DNA of 49,586 nt from an uncultured Myxococcales bacterium (lineage in GTDB: Bacteria; Myxococcota_A; UBA9042; DTJE01). Position 1 is the stretch's first letter. Each line of letters starts with the position of its first letter. Below, one piece after another: positions 7,075 to 14,582 of the stretch. The stretch spans positions 1 to 49,586 of the forward strand of contig CALJUR010000074.1 of assembly GCA_937975765.1 (NCBI GenBank), written 5' to 3'. A program made the translations under genes and the position numbers. The notes under the pieces are model-generated. The model was not told where the DNA came from. It saw nothing but the letters and a program-made list of their open reading frames with translations, and ran no database searches.

Positions 7075-9015
7075 ATGGTCTTCAGTTGCGCCGGGTGCCA
7101 GGCCCGATACCGCATCGACGAGAAACTCTTCGCAGGCAAGGTCCTGCGCTTCTCCTGCCGCAAGTGCGGCCAGGTGCACCTTCTGCGCGACCCGGCCCTG
7201 GGCGGCGAGGTGGTGACCCCGGTGCGTGCCGAGGACCTGGGCGCTCCCGCCTCCGCGCCCGCCCCCGAGCCGCAGGTCGGCCGTCCCACGATGGCGATGC
7301 CCACGGTGCCGACGGTGCGCGCGCCTGCGCCCCGTCCGACGACCGCGACCCGCAGCCTTCCGCCCGTTCCCGCTCCCGTTGCCCCCGGCGAGGCCACGAC
7401 CACGCGGCACGACGACGCGTGGTTCGCGATCAAGCAGGGCCAGCGCATGGGCCCGTTCACCCGGGACGCCCTGCGCGAACAGATGTTGCTGGGCGTGCTG
7501 CACGAAAGGACCTTCGTGTGGCGCCCGACGATGGCCTCGTGGATCCGCATGAACCAGGTGGCCGAACTGGGCGAGATGCTGGCCGTCTTCCGGGCCGAGG
7601 CGCGCGACCGGATGCTGGCCGGCCAGCCCCTGCCGGGGCGCGGCGAATCGTCGGCCTCGGCCGAGCTCCCGCCGGCGCTGCCCGAGGCCGGCCCGCCCGA
7701 CCTGCCGCCCCCGCTGCCGGCACAGGCCCCCTCGCGCCCGCACGCGGCCCCCGCGGCGCGTCCGCAGCCGACCGCGCCGGCGGCTTCCGCCCCCGCTCCC
7801 AGGCCGCACACCCCGGTCCCCCAGCCGCCGTCGCGGCGGGCGGAAGGGTCTCCCCTGTCGTCCCCGCGCCGGGTCGAAACCCCGGCGCCGACGCCCGCGC
7901 CGGGTTCCCGGGCCGACGAACTGTTCCTGGACCTGTCGCGACCGACCCTGGACCTTCGGATGGCCCAGGAGGTCCAGCCCGAGGAGCCCCCCCTGGTCGC
8001 CCGGCAGCGCCGCGGTGCCGCCCCGGTGCCCCCGCCATCCCCGGCCCGGCCGTCGATGCACTCCGGGGAATCGCCCCTGTTCCCGGACGCCTACGTTGCC
8101 TCCGAGGCCGACTGGCCCAGCTTCACCGCGGAGGGCGGGATCGCCCAGGTCCACGCCGCATCGGCCGCGCCCGCCGTCGGCGAGGTCGCGCACGACCCGC
8201 ACGTGGGCGTCCGCGAATTCAGCGTGATGGTCCGGCGCCTGGGCAAGCAGATGCGCACGCGGAACCTGGTGAAGGCCGTGGTGCTGTCGTCCGCCGCCGT
8301 GCTGCTGGTCGCCGGCACCGTGATCTGGCTGGTCCTGGCCGGCGGCGACCGCGACGTCCAGCCGATCGCCGGCGCTTCCGGGGCCGCCCCGTCCGCCCGG
8401 TTCGAGACCCCCGCGGCCCACCCGAAGGGGGCGGTGGTCCCGCGCGAGATGCCCAAGGCGTCGATCCTCGAGAACCTGGACGGCCCGGCCCGCGCGCAGG
8501 CGCCGCGTCCCCGCCCGGCCGTCGAGGAGTCCGGCACGATCTCGGCCGACGGAGGCGCGGCCGCGCCCTACAACCCGCCCGTCCCGTCCCCGCCGCCCGC
8601 GCCGCGCCTGGCGCAGATCGACCCGTCGGCCCGCGAGGACGCCCAGCGGTACTCCGGCCTGCTGGGCACCGAGGCCCTGCAACGCGAGGAGGCCCCCGCC
8701 GACATCCGGCCGCGGACGCTGACCCAGATGCCGAAGAGCGAGTTGAACGCGAAGGTGATGAACGAGTTCCTGGAGAAGAAGCACAAGAAGTTCGTCGAGT
8801 GCAAGGCGTCCATGAAGCCGGTTCCGGAGGTGCCCGTGAAGGTCGGCCTGTCGTTCGACGTCGGCCAGGACGGCCGCGTCGGCAACGTGCAGGTGGTCCC
8901 GAAGGACGGGATCCGCGACGGCAGGCTGGCGACCTGCATCCGGAACGTGGTCCTGGAATGGGCCTTCCCGGCCCAGGACGAGGCGACCCGGTACCAGACG
9001 GTGCTGTCCCTGTGA
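7075..9015 (+). CDS. Zinc-ribbon/GYF_2/AgmX-PglI C-terminal domain protein
   Basis: A 646-residue single-span membrane protein. Residues 1-35 form an MJ0042-type zinc ribbon (Cys5, Cys8, Cys28, Cys31). Residues about 113-175 match a GYF_2 domain (WFAIKQGQRMGPFTRDAL). A long Pro/Ala-rich linker follows to a transmembrane helix at about 398-422 (VVLSSAAVLLVAGTVIWLVL), a second Pro-rich linker and a C-terminal TonB-like domain (about 560-646) of the AgmX/PglI family with two Cys. The cytoplasmic N-terminus and periplasmic C-terminus fit energy- or signal-transducing envelope proteins; in Myxococcus xanthus homologous architectures are linked to gliding motility. Followed closely by two small genes in the same direction. 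The exact role here is inference. Confidence 0.85.
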   Translation: MVFSCAGCQARYRIDEKLFAGKVLRFSCRKCGQVHLLRDPALGGEVVTPVRAEDLGAPASAPAPEPQVGRPTMAMPTVPTVRAPAPRPTTATRSLPPVPAPVAPGEATTTRHDDAWFAIKQGQRMGPFTRDALREQMLLGVLHERTFVWRPTMASWIRMNQVAELGEMLAVFRAEARDRMLAGQPLPGRGESSASAELPPALPEAGPPDLPPPLPAQAPSRPHAAPAARPQPTAPAASAPAPRPHTPVPQPPSRRAEGSPLSSPRRVETPAPTPAPGSRADELFLDLSRPTLDLRMAQEVQPEEPPLVARQRRGAAPVPPPSPARPSMHSGESPLFPDAYVASEADWPSFTAEGGIAQVHAASAAPAVGEVAHDPHVGVREFSVMVRRLGKQMRTRNLVKAVVLSSAAVLLVAGTVIWLVLAGGDRDVQPIAGASGAAPSARFETPAAHPKGAVVPREMPKASILENLDGPARAQAPRPRPAVEESGTISADGGAAAPYNPPVPSPPPAPRLAQIDPSAREDAQRYSGLLGTEALQREEAPADIRPRTLTQMPKSELNAKVMNEFLEKKHKKFVECKASMKPVPEVPVKVGLSFDVGQDGRVGNVQVVPKDGIRDGRLATCIRNVVLEWAFPAQDEATRYQTVLSL

Positions 9016-9046
9016 AGCCCGCGGGGCGGCGCCGAAAGGAGGCACG

Positions 9047-9625
9047 ATGCGACGCTTCTTGTGGATGCTGCCACTGCTGGCCTGCCTGGCGATCCCCTCG
9101 ACGTCACGGGCCGACGTGCGACGCACCCTGGATTTCCTGGGGTTTTCGGACGATGGCGCGCGCTACCTGCTGAAGGTCTCCGACGCCAACACGGGGGACG
9201 CGCTTTCGGTGCGCTCGTTCGCCACCGGCAAGGCCGAGAAGACCCTCCCGCTGGCCGGGCCCGCCCGGGAGAAGCAGGACGTCGACGCGGCCAGGAGGAA
9301 GTACCGGATCACCGATCCGGGCACCGACGCGGTGCAGTCTCCCGACGGCCGGTACACGCTGCTGGTACTTCCGAAGGGGATGAAGACCGAGATCCGCGTG
9401 ATGCGCGGGGAGAAGCGCGCGGTCCTGAAGGTCCTGGACGCCACGCCGGGCCCCGAGGGCCCGCCGAAGGTCACGCTGAAATCGGTGTTCTGGTCGCGGG
9501 ACGGGCGCCGCATCGTCGTGGTTCTGCACCGCACCCTGCGAGGGGACCATTACATCGACACCGACGAGGCGCACCCGATCGACTTCCTGCCAGGCGAGAT
9601 GAAGTTCGAGGGAGGCGGGTCATGA
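9047..9625 (+). CDS. Small secreted protein with two beta-propeller-like repeats
   Basis: A 192-residue protein with a clear Sec signal peptide (RRFLWMLPLLACLAIPSTSRA, cleavage near residue 22). The mature part contains SPDGRYTLLV and SRDGRRIVVVL, strands typical of TolB/WD40-like (PD40) blades, so it is probably a small beta-rich periplasmic protein. AAAGGAGGCACG precedes the ATG. It begins 31 bp after the AgmX-like gene and overlaps the next small gene, so the three likely form one operon. The family is otherwise unrecognised. Confidence 0.75.
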   Translation: MRRFLWMLPLLACLAIPSTSRADVRRTLDFLGFSDDGARYLLKVSDANTGDALSVRSFATGKAEKTLPLAGPAREKQDVDAARRKYRITDPGTDAVQSPDGRYTLLVLPKGMKTEIRVMRGEKRAVLKVLDATPGPEGPPKVTLKSVFWSRDGRRIVVVLHRTLRGDHYIDTDEAHPIDFLPGEMKFEGGGS

Positions 9626-9780
9626 TCGAGAGGCGCCGGACGGGACAGCAGCCCCCTTCCCCGCGGTCCATGATCCTGCGGGCCCTGCTGCTGGCGGGCC
9701 TGCTGGTGGCGGTGATCCTCTACGCGCAGCGTTCCGGCCGGGGTGCCGCCAACTGCCTGGCGTTCTTCGGCCTGGACTGA
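9622..9780 (+). CDS. Small single-span membrane protein (52 aa)
   Basis: The start ATG overlaps the preceding stop as ATGA (9622-9625), a typical translational-coupling arrangement. The product has a basic N-terminus (MIERRRTGQQ), one hydrophobic helix (ILRALLLAGLLVAVILYA) and a short tail ending in CLAFFGLD. The coupling, the membrane segment and the stop just before the next promoter support a real gene. No homology is recognised; it may be a small partner of the AgmX-like or beta-propeller protein. Confidence 0.6.
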   Translation: MIERRRTGQQPPSPRSMILRALLLAGLLVAVILYAQRSGRGAANCLAFFGLD

Positions 9781-9801
9781 ACGTTTTCCACATCCCGACG
9801 G

Positions 9802-9830
9802 TTGGAACCGCGCGATCGTTCGGGTATCAT
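9802..9830 (+). promoter_or_regulatory. Promoter of the lipoprotein operon
   Basis: TTGGAA (9802-9807) and TATCAT (9825-9830) with a 17-bp spacer lie just upstream of the GTG start at 9862. Confidence 0.6.
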
Positions 9831-9861
9831 TCCTGCGGCCTTGGCTGGGCGAGGGAACCCC

Positions 9862-12042
9862 GTGAAGACGACTGCCATGCGATGGATGTGCCCCGCGTTC
9901 GCGTTGGTCCTGCTGGCCGCCTGCAGCGGCGGATCGGCCGGGAAGTACCCGCGCCTCGAGTTGACGCCCCAGGCCCTGGTGGCCGACATCGAGACGACGT
10001 ACGCGGTCTCGATCACCAACTCCGGCGATGCCCCGCTGACCCTGCTTTCCAAGCCCGTGCTGGCCTCGGCCGGTTGCCCCGACGACCCGGTCGGCACGGA
10101 GCCCTTCGCGCTGGTGCTGCCCGAGGGCATCGCGTTCCCGGCCAGGATCGCCCCGGCCGGCCAGGTGGGCGCCTTCTCGGACATGTCGGCCGAGGTCCAG
10201 TTGACGGTGGTCTACACGCCCGTCGTCTCCACCTGCGAGCGCAAGGCCACGCTGACGATCGCCAGCGACGACCGGGACCGCCCGACCGTCGTGCTCGAAC
10301 TGGTTGTCCGCAAGGGCGAGCCGAACATCGACACGTCCCCCTCCCAGATCATGGACCTGGGCTTCGTCGTCGAGGGCACGTCCATCCAGGACACCTTCAT
10401 GATCACGAACACCGGCCTGGACGACCTGCACGTGACGTCGATCACCTTCCTGGGCGCGTCCGGCTTCAGCCTGCAGTGGCCCTGCGTCCGCAAGGACGGC
10501 TCGGCCACCGACGTGTGGCTGCCCGTCACGGCGCAGGGCACGACCATCGGCGCGAACGACTGCGAGACGATCACCATCCCGAAGAACTCGGTGTGGCCGC
10601 TGAACGGGAAGGGAATCCCGGTGAAGTACCAGGCGGCCGACGCGAACAAGGCGGTCGCGACGGTCATCCTGATGTCGGATGACCCGGACTACGACGTCGG
10701 CAAGGGCGAGGGCCTGAACCTGGAACTGCGCGCCAACTACGGTGGCCCGTGCGTGCGCGTGGTCCCGACCCCGCTGGAGTTCGGCACGGTCGTCGTGGGC
10801 GGCCAGGCCCCGTCCAAGACCATCGCGGCCTACCTGGAGTCGTGCGGCGACCAGGACGTCGCGATCACCTCCATCTCGATGTCCGAGGACTCCAGCCCGG
10901 ACTTCAAGCAGCCCGACCTGTCGGCGATGGGCGCCTTCAACGAGGCCAACCCGCTGGTGCTGGTCCCCGGCCAGAACACCAAGGGCCACGAGTTCCTGCT
11001 GACGTACTTCCCGCTGGCCGTCGACACGGACGCGGAAGGGAACCTGGTCCCCGACACGGGCACCCTGATCGTGAAGAACTCGTCGCCGGCCCAGCAGTTG
11101 AAGGTCCCGATGAAGGGGCTGGGCATCAAGGCCGAATGCGCGGTGTGCGATTTCAAGGTGCACGAGGGCACCCGGAACGGCCCGCTGGTCGAGGACGGCG
11201 GCACGATCGAGCCGATGTACAAGCTGTCGTTCCTGTTCCTGGACGACGAGTCGTACGACAAGGCCACGGTCAACAATGGCATCAAGCGTCGCCAGTGGTC
11301 GGTGGACCCGCCGGCGCTGACCTTCGATCCCAACCCGCTGAACGATACCGTGAAGGTCCAGCCGAACACCGTCGGCACGTACACCTTCACCCTGGAGGTC
11401 GAGAACAACCAGGGCTGCATCGACACCTGCTCGAAGACCATCTCGGTCGTACCGCCCCAGGGATGCCACATCGAGCTGACGTGGAGCACCCCGACCGACC
11501 CCGACGAGACCGACCAGTGCGGGACCGGCCCGGACGCCATCCCGTGCGGCAGCGACATGGACCTGCACGTGGTGCACCCGAAGGCCAGCAGCCCGGGCCA
11601 GCTGGATCCCACCGGCGAGCCCTACGGGTATTTCGACTCGGACTACGACTGCTACTGGAGCAACGCCAACCCGCCCACCGGCTGGTGGTCGACCACCCAG
11701 CACGACGGGGACCCGCTGTACCTGCCCCACCTGGACCGGGACGACACGGATGGCGCGGGTCCCGAGAACTTCACCCAGACGTTCGTGGAAACGGGCCTGT
11801 GCTACCGGGTCGGCGTGCACTACTACGACGACCACGGCTTCGGGAAGTCGTACCCGACCCTCCGCGTGTTCATCAACAGCAGCACGCCCGTGTACGAGAA
11901 GACCGTGTCGAAGGGCCTGTCCATGCTGGACATGTGGGATGTCGGCCGGGTGTGCTGCACGGACCCGGACCAGCCCTTCGTCGAGTTCAAGGGGGCCAAC
12001 CTGGACCCGGTGATCGTCAAGAAGTACATTTCCCCGAACTAG
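9862..12042 (+). CDS. Large lipoprotein with ASPM/HYDIN-like choice-of-anchor-D repeats
   Basis: A 726-residue lipoprotein: after a short signal (AFALVLLAACSGGS) the lipobox LAAC gives an acylated Cys. Then come at least three Ig-like segments with recurring ITNSGDAPLTLLSKP, ITNTGLDDLHVTSI and FGTVVVGGQAPSKTIAAYL patterns, as in the ASH/HYDIN or choice-of-anchor D families. A Cys-containing Ig-like stretch follows, and the C-terminal part (about residues 530-700) contains SDMDLHVVHP, resembling the YfaP/DUF2135-like beta domain of extracellular proteins. The GTG at 9862 is chosen because GAGGG lies 8 bases upstream and the signal peptide begins there; the longer in-frame ATG at 9802 falls inside the promoter. 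Probably an outer-membrane surface protein, function unknown. Confidence 0.8.
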   Translation: MKTTAMRWMCPAFALVLLAACSGGSAGKYPRLELTPQALVADIETTYAVSITNSGDAPLTLLSKPVLASAGCPDDPVGTEPFALVLPEGIAFPARIAPAGQVGAFSDMSAEVQLTVVYTPVVSTCERKATLTIASDDRDRPTVVLELVVRKGEPNIDTSPSQIMDLGFVVEGTSIQDTFMITNTGLDDLHVTSITFLGASGFSLQWPCVRKDGSATDVWLPVTAQGTTIGANDCETITIPKNSVWPLNGKGIPVKYQAADANKAVATVILMSDDPDYDVGKGEGLNLELRANYGGPCVRVVPTPLEFGTVVVGGQAPSKTIAAYLESCGDQDVAITSISMSEDSSPDFKQPDLSAMGAFNEANPLVLVPGQNTKGHEFLLTYFPLAVDTDAEGNLVPDTGTLIVKNSSPAQQLKVPMKGLGIKAECAVCDFKVHEGTRNGPLVEDGGTIEPMYKLSFLFLDDESYDKATVNNGIKRRQWSVDPPALTFDPNPLNDTVKVQPNTVGTYTFTLEVENNQGCIDTCSKTISVVPPQGCHIELTWSTPTDPDETDQCGTGPDAIPCGSDMDLHVVHPKASSPGQLDPTGEPYGYFDSDYDCYWSNANPPTGWWSTTQHDGDPLYLPHLDRDDTDGAGPENFTQTFVETGLCYRVGVHYYDDHGFGKSYPTLRVFINSSTPVYEKTVSKGLSMLDMWDVGRVCCTDPDQPFVEFKGANLDPVIVKKYISPN

Positions 12043-12064
12043 CCCCCCGGCACGGGAGCCATCC

Positions 12065-13015
12065 ATGATTCGCGCCCTCCCGCAACGCCTCGACTCCCTG
12101 GCGCCGGTGCTGCTGTGCGCGACCCTCCTCGCGTGCAGTGGCGGGGACGGCGGGGCGGCCGACAGCGGGCCGGACGTGCCGGTGGTGATCGTGCCGGACT
12201 TCGGGGGGAAGGACCCCGGCAACGAGGCCGTCACCCCGGCGGACGCGGCGGACGAGACGGGAGATCCTGGCAGCCTGGACACGGCCGTTCCGGACCCGGG
12301 CCCACGGGACCCCGGCAACCCGGATCCCGGTGTCGAGGACCCGGGTGTCGAGGACCCGGGCGCCGAGGACCCGGGCGCGACGGCCGATGCCTGCACGGGG
12401 ACCTGCGGAGGCAAGGAGTGCGGGAAGATCTGCGGGGTGCTGTGCGGGTTGTGCACGGAACTGCACGGCGCGGGCTGGCAGTGCAGTTACGCTCCGGACT
12501 ACACCTGCATCTGCACGCCGCAGTGCTCCGGCAGGACCTGCGGGGACGACGGCTGCGGCGGCTCGTGCGGCACGTGCACGGGCGGCGCGGAGTGCGACAC
12601 CACCTCCGGCACCTGCATGACCAGGGGGCCTTGCCAGGACGTGAAGGGGATCACGTGCCAGGACCTCAGCAAGACGGTCAACACCAACAACGGCGGCATC
12701 TCCCTGGACCTGTGGCCCGCGGCCTGCGGCGGCATGAAGACCCTGTATCCCGAGCGGGTCTTCCGGTTCGTTGCCGACCAGTCCGGCGAGGTCACCATCG
12801 CTTTCTCCGACCCGCCGGACGGCCTGGACCTCTACCTCCTGGAAGGCACGGCCTGCAACACGGACGCGTGCACCCAGCGGTCGCACGACTCCATCACCTT
12901 CCAGGCGGTTTCCGGCAGCACCTACCACTTCGTGATCGACGGCACCAGGACCACCCTGGCCAGCACCCTCTCCATCGACTGCTCCTGGTACGTGCCGCCG
13001 GCCTCCGACCCGTGA
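12065..13015 (+). CDS. Cys-rich lipoprotein with one CGDDGCGG module and a PPC-like C-terminal domain
   Basis: A 316-residue lipoprotein with the lipobox LLAC at about residue 23. An acidic Asp/Pro/Gly linker contains three EDPG repeats, followed by a Cys-rich segment: one degenerate module (CGGKECGKICGVLCGLC) and one standard module (CTPQCSGRTCGDDGCGGSC). The C-terminal 100 residues (EVTIAFSDPPDGLDLYLLEG and TYHFVIDG) resemble bacterial pre-peptidase C-terminal (PPC) beta-domains. It starts 22 bp after the preceding lipoprotein gene. The module type is shared with the eight-module protein at 35514-36980, so the two may use the same binding or assembly chemistry. No enzymatic motif is visible. 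Confidence 0.78.
   Translation: MIRALPQRLDSLAPVLLCATLLACSGGDGGAADSGPDVPVVIVPDFGGKDPGNEAVTPADAADETGDPGSLDTAVPDPGPRDPGNPDPGVEDPGVEDPGAEDPGATADACTGTCGGKECGKICGVLCGLCTELHGAGWQCSYAPDYTCICTPQCSGRTCGDDGCGGSCGTCTGGAECDTTSGTCMTRGPCQDVKGITCQDLSKTVNTNNGGISLDLWPAACGGMKTLYPERVFRFVADQSGEVTIAFSDPPDGLDLYLLEGTACNTDACTQRSHDSITFQAVSGSTYHFVIDGTRTTLASTLSIDCSWYVPPASDP
12331..12375 (+). repeat. Three tandem 15-bp repeats in the lipoprotein linker
   Basis: TGTCGAGGACCCGGG occurs twice in a row (12331-12345, 12346-12360) followed by CGCCGAGGACCCGGG (12361-12375). They encode the linker repeats VEDPG/AEDPG and are likely to vary in number by slippage. Confidence 0.85.
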
Positions 13016-13101
13016 TCCTTTCCGCGCCCCCGTTCCGGTATACAATCCCGATCGTTCCGGCACGCGTCGCGCGGGACGTCTCGCGGGGGGAGAAGGTGAA
13101 G

Positions 13102-13632
13102 ATGGGATTCCTCTTTTCCGGTATCTTCTGGGGCATCGTGCTGTGCCTCCTGGGCGTCTCGATGATCCTGAAGGTGGTGTTCCACCTGGACATCCCCGTG
13201 TTCCGGCTGGTGCTGGCCAGCGTGCTGATCGTCCTGGGGATCCGCCTGCTGCTGGGCGTCACGTGGAAGAACGGGCCGGTCCGCAACTCGATCCTGTTCA
13301 GCGACGGGGAACTGCAGGCCGGCCAGGACGACCGGGACTTCGTCGTCGTGTTCGGACGCGGCCGGATGGACCTGGCCGGCGCCAGGCCCGAGGGCCGGAC
13401 GGGCCCGATCGAGTTCACGACGGTGTTCGGGTCCGGGCGGATCCGCGTCGACCCGACCATCCCCACCAAGGTCACGCTGTCGTCGGCCTTCGCGGGCGCC
13501 CGGGTTCCGGACGGCACGCAGATCGCCTTCGGGACCTATGTCTACCGGACGCCGGGCCAGTCCGACGACGCGCCGTTCCTGGACGTGCGCGCCACCGTGG
13601 TCTTCGGCGAGATCGTCGTGGAAGCGCCATGA
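13102..13632 (+). CDS. LiaF-like two-helix membrane protein
   Basis: A 176-residue protein with two predicted transmembrane helices near the N-terminus (FLFSGIFWGIVLCLLGVSMI and PVFRLVLASVLIVLGIRLLL) and a soluble beta-rich C-terminal part with repeating FGRGRMDL, FGSGRIRV and FGEIVVEA motifs. This resembles the LiaF/YvqF cell-envelope stress family and bactofilin-like beta repeats. ATG at 13102 was chosen since the Gly-rich GGGGGAG lies 8-12 bases upstream; a GTG two codons earlier is possible. It overlaps the following hydrolase gene by 4 bases. A role as a membrane stress or scaffold protein is inference. Confidence 0.65.
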   Translation: MGFLFSGIFWGIVLCLLGVSMILKVVFHLDIPVFRLVLASVLIVLGIRLLLGVTWKNGPVRNSILFSDGELQAGQDDRDFVVVFGRGRMDLAGARPEGRTGPIEFTTVFGSGRIRVDPTIPTKVTLSSAFAGARVPDGTQIAFGTYVYRTPGQSDDAPFLDVRATVVFGEIVVEAP

Positions 13633-14582
13633 ACGGCGGGATGGTCCAGGATTTCCTGACGACCCCGGACGACGTCCGGCTGGCCGTGTACGCGGCCGGG
13701 CCCGGCGACGGCCCGCTGCTGCTGCTGGCTGGCGGCCTGCTGGGCGGGGTCGCCGCGTGGCGCCCCCTGGTGGAACGGTTCGCGCAGCGCTACCGGGTCG
13801 TTTCGTGGGACTACCGGGGCCTGTACCGATCGTTCCCTCCCGCGGGGGGTGACTACTCCCTGGCGCGGCATTGCGACGACCTCGAGGCGGTCCTGGCCTG
13901 GACGGGCCGCAAGAGCGCGATCCTCGCCGGCTGGTCCGTCGGCGCCCAGGTGGCGATCGAGGTGTGCCGTCGCCGGCCGGACCTCGTCCGCGCGCTGGTC
14001 CTGGTGAACGGCTGCACGGGCCGGATGCTGTCGGGAGACTTCGCACCCTCGTGGCTGAGGTTCGCGGCCCCCTGGGTGCTGCGGGCCCTGCGCCGCGCCG
14101 GCCCCGGCCTGGCCCTGGCGGCGCCCGTGGTGCTGGGCAGCGAGGCCGCCCTCGCGTTCGCCCGCTCGGCGCACCTGGTCAGCCCGACGCTGGACGCCGA
14201 CATCACCCGGGAGATCCTGGACGACATGGTCCGGCTGGACCCGAACGCGCTGGCCTCCACGATCGCCGAAATGGACGCGGCGGATGTTCGGGACTCGCTG
14301 GCCGGCCTGGGGGTGCCGACGCTGGTGCTGGCCGGCGACCACGACCGGGTCACGCCGCCGGAGATCGCGCACCGGATGGCCCGGGACATCCCGGGCGCCG
14401 AGTTGCTGGTGATCAAGGGCGGTTCCCACCTGGTGCCCCTGGAGTACCCGGCGGTGATCGGCCTTCGGCTGGAGAAGTTCCTGCGGGAGCGTGTGCCGGG
14501 GATCGGTCCGTCGCCGCTCAGCCGGCGGTCGGCCGGGACGTCCACCAGGAGACCAGCCGGCGCGCGATCCCGGCAGGCGTGA
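13629..14582 (+). CDS. Alpha/beta-hydrolase fold protein
   Basis: A 317-residue cytoplasmic hydrolase. The nucleophile elbow is GWSVGA with Ser103; the acid is in GDHDRVTPP (Asp239) and the catalytic His in GGSHLVPLEYP (His267), a complete triad in the right order. The start ATG overlaps the previous stop (ATGA at 13629-13632), implying translational coupling to the LiaF-like gene. The last about 25 residues (Arg/Ser-rich) overlap the 3' end of the convergent tkt gene by 65 bp and are probably non-conserved. Substrate unknown; esterases, lipases and epoxide or C-C hydrolases share this fold. Confidence 0.85.
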   Translation: MNGGMVQDFLTTPDDVRLAVYAAGPGDGPLLLLAGGLLGGVAAWRPLVERFAQRYRVVSWDYRGLYRSFPPAGGDYSLARHCDDLEAVLAWTGRKSAILAGWSVGAQVAIEVCRRRPDLVRALVLVNGCTGRMLSGDFAPSWLRFAAPWVLRALRRAGPGLALAAPVVLGSEAALAFARSAHLVSPTLDADITREILDDMVRLDPNALASTIAEMDAADVRDSLAGLGVPTLVLAGDHDRVTPPEIAHRMARDIPGAELLVIKGGSHLVPLEYPAVIGLRLEKFLRERVPGIGPSPLSRRSAGTSTRRPAGARSRQA

